Shown: positions 11,601 to 20,208 of the stretch, in pieces
Layout of the letters: each line of letters opens with the position of its first letter
Position numbering within the stretch: position 1 is the first letter of the stretch
Assembly: GCF_014077505.1 (NCBI RefSeq)
Contig: NZ_JACGWA010000001.1
Coordinates: 682,001 to 746,000 of the forward strand
DNA from: Colwellia sp. BRX10-3
Lineage (GTDB): Bacteria; Pseudomonadota; Gammaproteobacteria; Enterobacterales; Alteromonadaceae
DNA length: 64,000 nt
Direction of reading: 5' to 3'
Notes under the pieces: generated by a model
The model's input: only the letters and a program-made list of their open reading frames with translations
Databases searched by the model: none
Told to the model about the DNA's origin: nothing
Made by a program: the position numbers and the translations under genes

Positions 11601-14600
11601 ACTATGAAAGCGAAAAATCTTGGCCTTTACCGGCGAAAAATTAAAATTTTGTACTGACGTAATATTGCTCGCAGTAAATATATAGCTTGGCGTTATGGGG
11701 TTACCTAATAACTTAAAGTCGGCCAACCCAGTCAAAGAGGGATCGCCATGATTTTTAATAGTCACTATACGAGCGCCAATAATACCGGAAACAGTATCGT
11801 CATTATCAAGAGCTATACTAAATGGTATTGAATTCATCGGTAGGGTAAAAGTGCTCGCGGCAGTAACTGATTTACCAACAACTTCAAACTCTCGAAGGCC
11901 TATTAATGAAGGGTCGCCATGGTTATTGATGGTGGTTAACTTAACACCGGTAACATCAATAGGCATGTCGTTAGTATCAAGTTGAAAACTTTCTAACGTG
12001 CTTTGCATAGCTGCAATAAAGGTTTTAGTTTCAGTGACTGAAGGCCCTTGTAGCTTTAACTCCTTTGCACCAACGTAAGAAGGATCGCCATGGTTACTGA
12101 TGGTAACTAGCTTCACATCCGTAACTTCCACCGGAATATCTCCATTATCTAAGGTAAAGCTTTCACCATTGCCATGCATAGCAGCAAGAAAGGTTTTCGT
12201 TTCAGTAACAGATGGCCCTTGTAACTTTAACTCCTTTGCACCAACGTAAGAAGGATCGCCATGGTTGCTGATAGTAATTAATTTTACGTCGGTTACCTCT
12301 TCTGGCACATCATCGCTATCAAAAGTGAAGGTTTCTCCATTGGCATGCATAGCGGCAATAAAGGTTTTAGACTCTGTAACAGATGTACCTTGTAATTTCA
12401 ATTCTCTAGCGCCGATATATGAAGGGTCGCCATAATTTGTGATGGTACGAAGCCTAACGCCAGTAACGTCAATCGGTTGATCAGCTTCAGCTATGCTAAA
12501 AGTTTCTCCATTACCGTGCATAGCAGCAGAATAGGTGTATAACTGTCCTGACAAGGTGCCCGAAATTTTAAATTCAGTCGCGCCGGTGTATGTTGCATCA
12601 CCGTAATTTGACAATGTTCTAAGACGAAGCGCGGTTACGTTACTTTGTGATGTAATTGCCCAGTTTTGTTGGTTACTATCCATAGCTGCAGTAAAAACAG
12701 TGCCGCCTGCCGGTGCATTAATAGCTTGCCACGCACCACCAGAAATTTGTACATCAACTTCGAACGTTTGTATAGATACATCGTTATTGCCATAGTTAAT
12801 CAATGAGATAGTATCAACATTTATCGCATCGCCCATCACACCATCAAAATTACTATCAAAACTAAAAGCTAAGGTATTGGTTTGCTTGCTCGATAACCAA
12901 CGCGTGTTGTTATCGCCATCATGAATATTTTTCGCACCATAGTTAGTTGAGTTATGTTCACTGTCAATCACAGTTAAACTGCCACCGTTTGCCGTTAACG
13001 CGAAGTTATAGTCAGGGGTATTTCCACCTGCACCTGACACGGGCAACTTTGTCCAATTACTATTGTCTAGTGTTTTAACTTCTACCTGAAACTTCTTAAT
13101 TGCGCGGTCATCATTGCCATAATTAACTAAGTAAAAACTCTCTAAGGTAAAAACATCTTCAGCGCCACCTTGAATACCATCTTCATTAACATCGAATTGA
13201 AAGTCCAAGGTGTTATTGCTTTTTCTGCTCAGCCAAAGGCTATTTTGATCGCCATCATGAATATTTTTAGCTCCATAATTGGTTGCGTTATATTCACTAT
13301 CTATCGCTATTAAATTGCCTCCGTGTTGTGCTAAAGCAAAATTATAATCGGCTTGACCAACAGTGGCACCAGGGGTATTAATTTTCGCCCAATTTGGGTT
13401 AGTACGCGTTTTTACCGCTATTTGAAACTCTTTAATCGAACGGTCATCATTGCCATAGTTGACTAAATAAATACTCTTTAAGGTGAATAAATCTTCAATC
13501 GCACCAAGCGTACCATTTTCATCGGCGTCAAATTGAAAGGCTAACTCATTGTTGCTTTTACGACTTAACCACAAGGTATTGAGGTCGCCATCATGAATGT
13601 TTTTCGCGCCGTAGCTAGTGGAATTATACTCACTATCAATAGAGACTAATGTGCCCCCATGATGAGACATCGCAAAATTGTAATCGGCTTGACCGATACT
13701 TGCGCCCGGGACATTAATTTTTGCCCAATTAGGATTAGCCTTAGTTTTAACCGCTAGTTGAAATTCTTTAATTGCCCGGTCATCATTGCCATAGTTTCGC
13801 AAGTAAATACTATTTAAGATAAAAAGATCTTCTGCTGCGCCAAGCGTACCATCTCCATTGGCATCGAATTGAAAGGCCAACTCATTATTGCTTTTTCGAC
13901 TTAACCATAAAGTATTTTGGTCACCGTCATGAATATTCTTAGCCCCGTAGCTTGTTGAATTATATTCACTGTCAATGCTAACTAACGCGCCACCATGATG
14001 TGACATGGCGAAATTATAATCTGCCTCGCCAATTATCGCGCCTGGAGCATTTACTTTATGCCAATTGGGATTTGCTAAAGTTTTAACGGCAAGTTGAAAT
14101 TGCTTAACTGAACGGTCATCGTTACCATAGTTTTCAATATTAATTTTATCGATGGCAAAAACATCTGCAGTATCGCCACCGGCTCCCGTTATACCATTGT
14201 TGTTGGGATCGAAGGTAAATTCGATAGTGTTATTACCTTTTCGGCTCAACCACTGAGAGTTTTGATCGCCATCTTGCATATTTTCAGCATGATAGCTTGT
14301 CGCATTATACTGACTGTCGACAGCACCGAGAATTCCCCCATCTTGATAACGACTATAAATATACTCTGCATCGCCAGCAGCAGTACCAGGCACCTGTAAT
14401 TTCCGCCAAGTTGAACCATCGTTGGTAATTTCAACTTGAAATTGCTTAACAGAACGATCGTCAACGCCATAGTTAGTAACTTCGAGTTCATTAATGGTTA
14501 TGCCGTTACCCGCAGAGCCATCCCAGTCGGTATCAAAATTATATTGCAATATATTATTGGATTTTCGAGATAACCAACGAGATGAACGATTGCCATCGTT

Positions 14601-15053
14601 GATATTTTTCGCTGAGTAGGATGTGTTGTTATATTGTGCATCAACAAAGACTTGCCTTGCGCCTTGCGCCCAACTTAAATAGTCAATATAACCAATAGGA
14701 TTCTCATCGGCTACCATGGGCTTCCAGCCCGCGGAACCAGAATCTGCGCTTAGGGCTTCATTTTGCGTGGTCAATAATACAAATTGATTTACACCACGAT
14801 CATCGCCGCCATAATTAGTTAATTCAAAGCCATTAAAGCACATGGCTCCGTTACTTGCTGAAAATTGAAAATTTAAATTATTGCTTTGGCTGCTTGACAT
14901 CCACTGAGTCGTAGGATCATCGTCAAGCAAATTTTCCGCTGCCCATGTTGTACTATTATATTGCGAGTCTATTAGTGTGATGGCTGATGAAGCTAAAGCA
15001 TCAGCGTATGTAAAACGAGTAAACAAATAGGCTATGATAATAATTTTTTTCAT
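8601..15053 (-). CDS. Giant MshQ-type surface protein with discoidin-like, LamG and DUF6701 regions
   Basis: A 2150-residue exported protein. The ATG at 15053 is preferred over one 27 bp upstream because it begins directly with a signal peptide (MKKIIIIAYLFTRFTYADA); neither start has a strong ribosome-binding site. Order of parts: seven discoidin-like modules of about 112 residues (about 22-790, motifs NIHDGD, WLSRKSNN, NYGNDDRSIKEFQ); about six modules of 57 residues (about 790-1170, motif NHGDPSYVGAKELKLQG); one LamG/concanavalin-like domain (about 1174-1385, FDGVDDYVG and WYHIAITYKSGEQVIYVNG); then the MshQ-specific region, DUF6701 (about 1395-2150). Modules 4-6 hold perfect EF-hand-like loops. 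The last 298 residues are identical to those of the MshQ-like protein at 15768. The role as pilus-associated adhesin is inferred from the cluster and domains. Confidence 0.88.
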   Translation of the reverse strand: MKKIIIIAYLFTRFTYADALASSAITLIDSQYNSTTWAAENLLDDDPTTQWMSSSQSNNLNFQFSASNGAMCFNGFELTNYGGDDRGVNQFVLLTTQNEALSADSGSAGWKPMVADENPIGYIDYLSWAQGARQVFVDAQYNNTSYSAKNINDGNRSSRWLSRKSNNILQYNFDTDWDGSAGNGITINELEVTNYGVDDRSVKQFQVEITNDGSTWRKLQVPGTAAGDAEYIYSRYQDGGILGAVDSQYNATSYHAENMQDGDQNSQWLSRKGNNTIEFTFDPNNNGITGAGGDTADVFAIDKINIENYGNDDRSVKQFQLAVKTLANPNWHKVNAPGAIIGEADYNFAMSHHGGALVSIDSEYNSTSYGAKNIHDGDQNTLWLSRKSNNELAFQFDANGDGTLGAAEDLFILNSIYLRNYGNDDRAIKEFQLAVKTKANPNWAKINVPGASIGQADYNFAMSHHGGTLVSIDSEYNSTSYGAKNIHDGDLNTLWLSRKSNNELAFQFDADENGTLGAIEDLFTLKSIYLVNYGNDDRSIKEFQIAVKTRTNPNWAKINTPGATVGQADYNFALAQHGGNLIAIDSEYNATNYGAKNIHDGDQNSLWLSRKSNNTLDFQFDVNEDGIQGGAEDVFTLESFYLVNYGNDDRAIKKFQVEVKTLDNSNWTKLPVSGAGGNTPDYNFALTANGGSLTVIDSEHNSTNYGAKNIHDGDNNTRWLSSKQTNTLAFSFDSNFDGVMGDAINVDTISLINYGNNDVSIQTFEVDVQISGGAWQAINAPAGGTVFTAAMDSNQQNWAITSQSNVTALRLRTLSNYGDATYTGATEFKISGTLSGQLYTYSAAMHGNGETFSIAEADQPIDVTGVRLRTITNYGDPSYIGARELKLQGTSVTESKTFIAAMHANGETFTFDSDDVPEEVTDVKLITISNHGDPSYVGAKELKLQGPSVTETKTFLAAMHGNGESFTLDNGDIPVEVTDVKLVTISNHGDPSYVGAKELKLQGPSVTETKTFIAAMQSTLESFQLDTNDMPIDVTGVKLTTINNHGDPSLIGLREFEVVGKSVTAASTFTLPMNSIPFSIALDNDDTVSGIIGARIVTIKNHGDPSLTGLADFKLLGNPITPSYIFTASNITSVQNFNFSPVKAKIFRFHSMNNHGDPSYTGAADFALNDSFCANPVAQYSMDETQWSGVADEVIDSSGTLNGQAFNGATTFNDTSALTGNPGTCAYGVFDGVDDYVGIVDNSTLDLQKELTITAWINPQTLPSASTDLHTIVSKDENYEFHLSSTGEIYWWWQTNEFSTSGAGITTDNWYHIAITYKSGEQVIYVNGIEKGTRTFTDELILNNDPLHIGQAQNYSEPSRFFDGFIDEVQLFDVALTQTEVQQVYTQSHACAEPVIHHYEIVHDGNGLTCAAEPITIKACTNSDCSSESTEPVSLNFNITSPKTGMVLKTSATFTGITSVNFKHTIAETIVLSIDSASITASNAVECSGFGSSCDMNFTDTGFQFLADGVSNNINTQLSGKPSNTGFNSQTLSLQAIRTDTATGVCEAVLISNVDIELAAECTEPSTCSLGQVVINDTAITTLNDAISPSEYTKVSLDFGDNIDNTANIVVSYPSAGKIQLHARYDISIEGYPTSYMLGNSNQFVVRPLGLYVNVDPKEGDPSVSSNPASEDASGNIFKKAGEQFNTTITAKQWQQSDDTNNDGIADLNDVLSDNNTAFNFISNVILEHKKVAPSNGELGTITGESFSLPSTSTDTNSLSWSEVGIISFTAKLSDTSGSNNYLGAGPLSSNVPYVGRFTPAYFKQSVKENHQGNFDAYPYIDGLGVCAFSDWTYTGQRTSEDKGAIAYSLLPKITITAYNANDGVTKNYTLGEPEGFMKLLATGVDIKLPTHDETQQIVGSLADNPVALTAVMLAGNLSASLDVNGNFIAGEWLYTFSSDDHFSYNKNETSFLVPFNAQIPFVTNQIEDSDGVLLSSSIDATEKLLTDGVEIRFARMVLENSYGSENTKLRAPLNVQVYDGANFTINTDESCLSTLIGDKKAGAKYSGNMNLWDYRLIDIDTDAIQVSDTIASVSGVFNLGIQAQLSFSTPGKQGTLEWEYEVPSWLKFKWDNVDTDNDGNFYDDNPSAILSFGIYRGNDRIISWREIAN
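8602..9497. repeat. Copy 1 of the 896-bp near-identical tract shared by both mshQ-type genes
   Basis: By line-by-line comparison with 15769-16664 (constant offset 7167) I find one mismatch, A at 9438 against G at 16605, synonymous in a Gly codon. The tract starts within the stop codon (TAA here, TAG in the other copy) and ends at 9497, beyond which the genes remain homologous but clearly diverged. It encodes the last 298 or so residues. Confidence 0.95.
11545..12690. repeat. Tandem 171-bp coding repeats (57-residue modules)
   Basis: Successive units encode AAMHGNGE(S/T)F, then a valine-rich strand (VTDVKL) and NHGDPSYVGAKELKLQG. A 42-bp stretch beginning at 12054 recurs identically at 12225, an offset of exactly 171 bp, which indicates recent unit duplication in the middle of the array. 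Outer units have drifted. Confidence 0.85.
12700..14990. repeat. Tandem 336-bp coding repeats (112-residue discoidin-like modules)
   Basis: The string CGGTCA from the conserved NDDR codons occurs at 13105, 13441, 13777 and 14113, a strict 336-bp period over four modules. The outer modules keep the protein motifs but vary in length. Each central module contains a 12-residue acidic loop read as an EF-hand (minus strand 13158-13193, 13494-13529 and 13830-13865). Confidence 0.88.
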
Positions 15054-15243
15054 ATAAGAAACAAATGTTCCCTGCTGCATGTGTGACTTAACCTTTATCT
15101 GAAACTGTTAACTGTACATTGGGAATATATTTAAAATACGAGAACTCAGTACGATGAGTTAAACAACCACTATAACAATTAAGTTATTTTTATAAATAAA
15201 CCCGTGCAAAATAACGCCCTGAATTTAATTGTTTTTCTTTAGC

Positions 15244-15272
15244 TTGCTGCTTTTCATGGTTATTATTATACA
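15244..15272 (+). promoter_or_regulatory. Candidate promoter of the small lipoprotein gene
   Basis: TTGCTG, a 17-bp spacer and TATACA lie about 48 bp upstream of the lipoprotein ATG. This sits in the divergent intergenic region 15054-15319, which must also carry the promoter of the larger mshQ-type gene; no strong candidate for the latter was seen. Confidence 0.38.
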
Positions 15273-15319
15273 ATAATAATAACATGTAAATGGGTTATTA
15301 AACTTGAAAGGTAAATTGA

Positions 15320-15673
15320 ATGAACGTCTCAACAATCAAAATAAGCTTAGTAATTTTATTAATAGCCGGTTGTAGCCCAGACCATAAAAAAAATAATATA
15401 GACTTAAATGAGTTAAGCGAAATTAAAACTATTGATGAGTCTGCGCTAGAAAAAGAATGGCAAGCTATAATTGAATTACGCGAAAAAAACCTACAATCCG
15501 TCGTTGAAAATCAAGCATTTGACAATGAAAAAACTTTACTTGAAGATGCAGATAACTTGCAAAATAGGACTGAAGAACAATTATTAAAAGTACAAGTAAG
15601 AGAAAAATTGTTAGCCGAAGAAGCACTATTAGAAAGCATTAAAAGCCGCGCTGCTGATTTAGTTACTCAATAG
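15320..15673 (+). CDS. Small predicted lipoprotein between the two mshQ-type genes
   Basis: A 117-residue protein with a short signal peptide ending in a lipobox, LIAGC (Cys19), so it is expected to be processed by signal peptidase II. The next residues (SPDHKK) do not include Asp at +2, which favours outer-membrane sorting. The mature part is short, highly charged and rich in Glu, Lys, Leu and Ala, probably helical or coiled coil, and has no motif I recognise. GAAAGG lies 8 nt upstream of the ATG. It is the only plus-strand gene in the first 35 kb and sits exactly between two genes that recombine with each other. Its function is unknown. Confidence 0.7.
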   Translation: MNVSTIKISLVILLIAGCSPDHKKNNIDLNELSEIKTIDESALEKEWQAIIELREKNLQSVVENQAFDNEKTLLEDADNLQNRTEEQLLKVQVREKLLAEEALLESIKSRAADLVTQ

Positions 15674-15767
15674 CTCAATCAGAACTTTTTCTGATAAAGT
15701 CACAGCAATTCATAAATACTGTGAACGACTTAATTTATCACTCTATCTAAGCTAGTTGGCTAGTTAG

Positions 15768-18700
15768 CTAATTCGCGATTTCTCGCCATGAGATAATTCG
15801 GTCGTTACCGCGATAAATACCAAAGCTTAGTATCGCACTTGGGTTGTCATCGTAAAAATTACCATCATTATCTGTATCGACGTTATCCCATTTAAACTTC
15901 AACCAACTGGGTACTTCATATTCCCATTCAAGTGTACCTTGCTTTCCTGGAGTACTGAATGACAACTGCGCCTGAATACCGAGGTTAAAAACACCTGAAA
16001 CACTAGCTATGGTATCACTAACCTGTATTGCATCAGTATCAATATCGATTAAACGATAATCCCAAAGATTCATGTTGCCTGAATATTTAGCACCCGCTTT
16101 TTTATCACCTATCAATGTGGATAAGCAGGATTCATCGGTATTTATGGTAAAGTTTGCCCCGTCATAAACTTGCACATTTAACGGCGCGCGTAACTTGGTA
16201 TTCTCTGAGCCATATGAGTTTTCTAACACCATACGAGCAAAGCGAATTTCTACGCCATCTGTCAATAGCTTTTCTGTCGCATCGATACTACTACTGAGTA
16301 ATACACCATCACTATCTTCTATTTGGTTAGTAACAAAAGGTATTTGCGCATTAAAAGGCACTAAAAAACTTGTTTCATTTTTGTTATAACTAAAATGGTC
16401 ATCACTTGAAAAGGTATAAAGCCACTCACCCGCGATAAAGTTGCCGTTAACATCAAGGCTTGCACTTAAATTACCGGCCAACATAACCGCAGTTAAAGCA
16501 ACAGGGTTATCAGCAAGGCTGCCGACTATTTGTTGTGTTTCGTCATGTGTTGGTAGCTTAATATCAACACCCGTTGCCAACAATTTCATAAAACCTTCAG
16601 GCTCGCCCAAAGTATAGTTCTTGGTGACTCCGTCGTTAGCATTGTATGCTGTAATGGTTATTTTAGGTTCAAGACTATAAGTAATAGCGCCCTTATCATC
16701 ACTCGTACGCTGACCAGTGTAGGCCCAGTCAGCAATCGCACAACTGCCTGTTGCACTGTGATAAGCATCAAGTTTACCTTTGTGCTCGGCTTTAACACTT
16801 TGTTTAAAATACGCAGGCGTAAAGCGTCCAATATCTTTATCTACCGCTTCAATCAAACCATTTACATTACCCAAACCACCATAATTAATATCTTGTATAT
16901 CAATATTAATAACACCCACTTCATTATATTGAGCGCCACTAAATACAGCGGTGCCTTTATCACCCTCAGTGAAACTCGTTAATAGGGCATTTTGAAAAAT
17001 TGCGCCCGTTGATGTGGTGCGACTTTGCCCTGCTGCGTAGATAAAGTTACCATCAACTGTGCCATTTAGTAATGGCGCAATACGCGATACTTTTAATTGT
17101 AATTGTCCGTCAGCTTGGCGATAGTTTTGTGTTAAACCACCCGCGACGTTAAGTGCGCTAACAGTGAATTCGAAATTATTACCCGCATTGTGTATGGTTG
17201 TGCTTATGGCACTATTCCCATTTAAAGCACCATTTAAGTTTGTTGCAGTTATTTCAAAACTATCAGGTTTTACCCAAAAATCATTTGAGCTACCAACAAT
17301 AGTAAAATCAGCATTAGCGTATTTTGCATTTAAACGAATTTCACCTGCATCTAAGTACTTAGGCGTTGGTATAATAGCAATACTGTCGTTACCAAAGTTG
17401 ACACTGACATTGTCGGTAAATAGCGGATGCTTTGCGATATTAGTGCCGCCAGATTGAAATGCTAATCCGGCGTTAAAAGCCAAGTCTGGAGTAACATTTT
17501 GCTGAGAAAGACTGATACTTACATTGCCGTTAAAAAGCCCCTCACAAACACCATTATTACTTTTAACGGCTTGTAACTTTAAAGTTTCTACAAACTCTAC
17601 ACCTGATGTTTGATGGCCAATTGTTTCACTATTAGTATCACCATAAAGAAACCTAAAACCTGCATCGGCAAAGGTCATATCGCAACTGGTACCAACACCA
17701 GAACATTCAACAGCATTACTGGCCGCAATACTCGTATTATTAATTGATAAAGTAATAGTTTCTGCCGTTGTATGACTTAAATCAATTATGGTGCTACCGA
17801 TAAAGGTTGGTGAGGCTTTAGTGACAATACCCGTTGTTGGACTAGTAATATTAAAATCTAAACTTACCGATGCAGTACTTTCACTTGTACAGGCGCTATT
17901 TGTACAGGCTTTGATGGTTATAGGCTCAGCTGCGCAGGTTAAACCATTACCGTCGTGAACTATTTCGTAATGATGAATAACCGGCTCAACACAAGCATGA
18001 GTTTTAGTATACAGCTGGTTAATTTCGCTTGCATTCAAGGCGCCCTTAAAAACATGTACTTCGTCAATTGCGCCAGCAAAATGAAAACTACTGCCAGTTT
18101 CCGAAGAGTTGGCCGTTTCACCCCCTATACTTGCTGGTCCAGTATCTACACCCCAAGACCCTGTATAGGTTTGACTAATACCACCACCTGTTAACGTTTG
18201 TGCCACACCGTTAATATAAATTTGTCGAGTTTTGTTAACACTGTTATGAACCGCGGTCACAAATGTCCATGTATCTATCGCTATTACAGAAGTTGTATCA
18301 ATAAAAACAGGGCTCACACCACGCGAATAAAATCGTAAATTTCCAATACCGCTAGCCTCATCACTTAAGCTAAAACCATAGCCTTGTTGATTATTTTCAT
18401 CATCAATAAAAATCCTCGAACCACTATCTAAATCGCTCGGTTTAATCCATGCTGCGATGGTAAAGTTGTCTTGTAGATTTTCAAATGAACTAGGCAATTC
18501 AACATAATCGTCAACACCATCAAACACCCCATAACCACAAGTACCTGGGTTACCTGTTAATGCGGGAGAAGCTAATGCCGTATTTGTACCATTAAACGCC
18601 TGACCATTATAATTCCCAGCACTATCGATGACTTCACCTGCAACGCTACTCCACGAGCTTTCATCCAGTGAAAATTGAGCAATTAACGCTACACAGTTTG

Positions 18701-19961
18701 GACTTGCACGAACACCACCATCATAGTTAGCACCCACTCTTTGATTGTTATATATTGTTGCTACTTCATTGGCGGTAAGCGCGCCATTGAAAACAATAAA
18801 CTCATCTAAGGGAGCCCTAAAACCTTGTGAGTCAGGTGTGCTTAAATCATCAAATGACGTACCTACATATTTTAATGTCCCCGTAGGAATAAGGTTAATA
18901 GCTTCAATAAAAACACCATCAATGTATAAATTAGTTTGGCCGTTTTTATAAACTAGCGCCATATGGTGCCAACTATCACTTAAATTTTTCAAACTATAAG
19001 TACCGTTTATAACTTGTGCAGGATTTGAACTATAAATAGCCCACCGCCAATCGTTATCTCTATCTATGACCAGTAAATCGCTGCCATTTTCCATTGCGCC
19101 AAGCACAAAATAACGATTGCCCGTAGTAGCCGTAGGCTTTTTAAACCAGGTAGAAACGCTATATCTGTTAGGTAGAGGAATACTGGTTTGCATGTGATGA
19201 GCAGCATTAGTAATTGCTAGCGCTCTTTCTATTTGTGCGTCAACAGAGGTATCTACATTATTATGGCTTGTGCCAGAATAATTGCCCAGTTGGTCGATAA
19301 CTTCATTACCTGTGCCCGTGTAAGCACACTCATCAAACTGAAAATTTGCCATGGCAAAAGCTGGGGGTGGGTCTGTCACCGTTAAACTCACATAATCACT
19401 ATAAATATTAGAGCTCTGAACGTTTCCTGACTTTTTTTCTCTGGCGACTACGTACAAAACCATAGCATTTTGGTTAGTACCACCAAAGTAATCTGTCATA
19501 GAACTGGTTACCTGACCACCCAGTGAGATTTCATTGCTAGTAGAATCTATCCTATCCACAAGCTGATAACTATTCAGTCTAAAATTCCAGATATAGAAAT
19601 CAACGCCATCTTTCCTACCGTTGTTGTCATTTGTGCCATAACCGTTCCATAAAATAGTGAACTTTGTGATATCGGTTTCATCTTCATCTATATATATTTC
19701 AAATTGTGTATAGGGAAAATGGTTATTTGTCGAGGTTGTAGTTTGCTGATAACTCTGATCGTCCACCTTTAAGGCATTGTATTCAACTGAAGAGACTTGC
19801 GCTCCGAGTACTAAGCTAGATGGAACCTGTGTACTAGTTGAGCCTTTATAGGCAACGATATTGTTACCTGTTGTTCTGGTTTTGAAATCATATAAAATAT
19901 CTTCGAAAGCACTGGCAGAAAATGACAGCAAACAAACAACCAGCAATAGAAGATACTTCAT
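15768..19961 (-). CDS. mshQ: MshQ-like protein with two LamG domains and DUF6701
   Basis: A 1397-residue exported protein with a clear signal peptide (MKYLLLLVVCLLSFSASA). After a novel N-terminal beta-rich region (about 20-200) come two LamG/concanavalin-like domains (about 205-415 with FQFDECAY and WHHMALVYKNGQTNLYIDG; about 425-650 with FDGVDDYVELP), then the MshQ-type region with HHYEIVHDGNGLTC and DUF6701 to the end. In Vibrio and Shewanella, mshQ is the last gene of the MSHA pilin operon and this copy occupies that place, separated from mshP only by the PEP-CTERM gene. Its last 298 residues are identical to those of the neighbouring 2150-residue protein, while the preceding segment is only moderately similar. 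The role as pilus-tip component or adhesin is inferred. Confidence 0.88.
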   Translation of the reverse strand: MKYLLLLVVCLLSFSASAFEDILYDFKTRTTGNNIVAYKGSTSTQVPSSLVLGAQVSSVEYNALKVDDQSYQQTTTSTNNHFPYTQFEIYIDEDETDITKFTILWNGYGTNDNNGRKDGVDFYIWNFRLNSYQLVDRIDSTSNEISLGGQVTSSMTDYFGGTNQNAMVLYVVAREKKSGNVQSSNIYSDYVSLTVTDPPPAFAMANFQFDECAYTGTGNEVIDQLGNYSGTSHNNVDTSVDAQIERALAITNAAHHMQTSIPLPNRYSVSTWFKKPTATTGNRYFVLGAMENGSDLLVIDRDNDWRWAIYSSNPAQVINGTYSLKNLSDSWHHMALVYKNGQTNLYIDGVFIEAINLIPTGTLKYVGTSFDDLSTPDSQGFRAPLDEFIVFNGALTANEVATIYNNQRVGANYDGGVRASPNCVALIAQFSLDESSWSSVAGEVIDSAGNYNGQAFNGTNTALASPALTGNPGTCGYGVFDGVDDYVELPSSFENLQDNFTIAAWIKPSDLDSGSRIFIDDENNQQGYGFSLSDEASGIGNLRFYSRGVSPVFIDTTSVIAIDTWTFVTAVHNSVNKTRQIYINGVAQTLTGGGISQTYTGSWGVDTGPASIGGETANSSETGSSFHFAGAIDEVHVFKGALNASEINQLYTKTHACVEPVIHHYEIVHDGNGLTCAAEPITIKACTNSACTSESTASVSLDFNITSPTTGIVTKASPTFIGSTIIDLSHTTAETITLSINNTSIAASNAVECSGVGTSCDMTFADAGFRFLYGDTNSETIGHQTSGVEFVETLKLQAVKSNNGVCEGLFNGNVSISLSQQNVTPDLAFNAGLAFQSGGTNIAKHPLFTDNVSVNFGNDSIAIIPTPKYLDAGEIRLNAKYANADFTIVGSSNDFWVKPDSFEITATNLNGALNGNSAISTTIHNAGNNFEFTVSALNVAGGLTQNYRQADGQLQLKVSRIAPLLNGTVDGNFIYAAGQSRTTSTGAIFQNALLTSFTEGDKGTAVFSGAQYNEVGVINIDIQDINYGGLGNVNGLIEAVDKDIGRFTPAYFKQSVKAEHKGKLDAYHSATGSCAIADWAYTGQRTSDDKGAITYSLEPKITITAYNANDGVTKNYTLGEPEGFMKLLATGVDIKLPTHDETQQIVGSLADNPVALTAVMLAGNLSASLDVNGNFIAGEWLYTFSSDDHFSYNKNETSFLVPFNAQIPFVTNQIEDSDGVLLSSSIDATEKLLTDGVEIRFARMVLENSYGSENTKLRAPLNVQVYDGANFTINTDESCLSTLIGDKKAGAKYSGNMNLWDYRLIDIDTDAIQVSDTIASVSGVFNLGIQAQLSFSTPGKQGTLEWEYEVPSWLKFKWDNVDTDNDGNFYDDNPSAILSFGIYRGNDRIISWREIAN
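15769..16664. repeat. Copy 2 of the 896-bp near-identical tract
   Basis: Partner of 8602-9497, in the same orientation, 7167 bp away. The two direct repeats flank the lipoprotein gene and almost the whole larger mshQ-type gene, so crossing over between them could delete that segment and leave one fused gene. Confidence 0.95.
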
Positions 19962-20168
19962 GTGTTACAACCCTTAAATGCCCAAAATAGCTGATTTTTA
20001 CAGCCTAACTAAACTCGCGCTAAAACTCACGGTATGGAAATTAAATATTCAACAGTAATAAAGACAGGAAATTCAACACAGAGTTAATTTAGCGCTGCCT
20101 TATAACAAGCGAATTTACTGCTGCTATAAATCATTAAAGGTACCGCTATGTGGTTTAATAAGCAATAA

Positions 20169-20191
20169 AAAACCCGCATATAGCGGGTTTT
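20169..20191 (-). terminator. Terminator after the PEP-CTERM gene
   Basis: A 9-bp stem, AAAACCCGC / GCGGGTTTT, with loop ATATA, 18 bp past the PEP-CTERM stop. It ends in T's on the minus strand. It would separate this transcript from the mshQ gene downstream. The remaining stretch up to 19962 shows no gene. Confidence 0.8.
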
Positions 20192-20208
20192 GTAAATATA
20201 CGATCAAA

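Noticed and set aside
9028-16389. Identical 64-codon plus-strand frames at 9028-9222 and 16195-16389.
   Set aside because: They are identical only because they lie opposite the duplicated mshQ tail.
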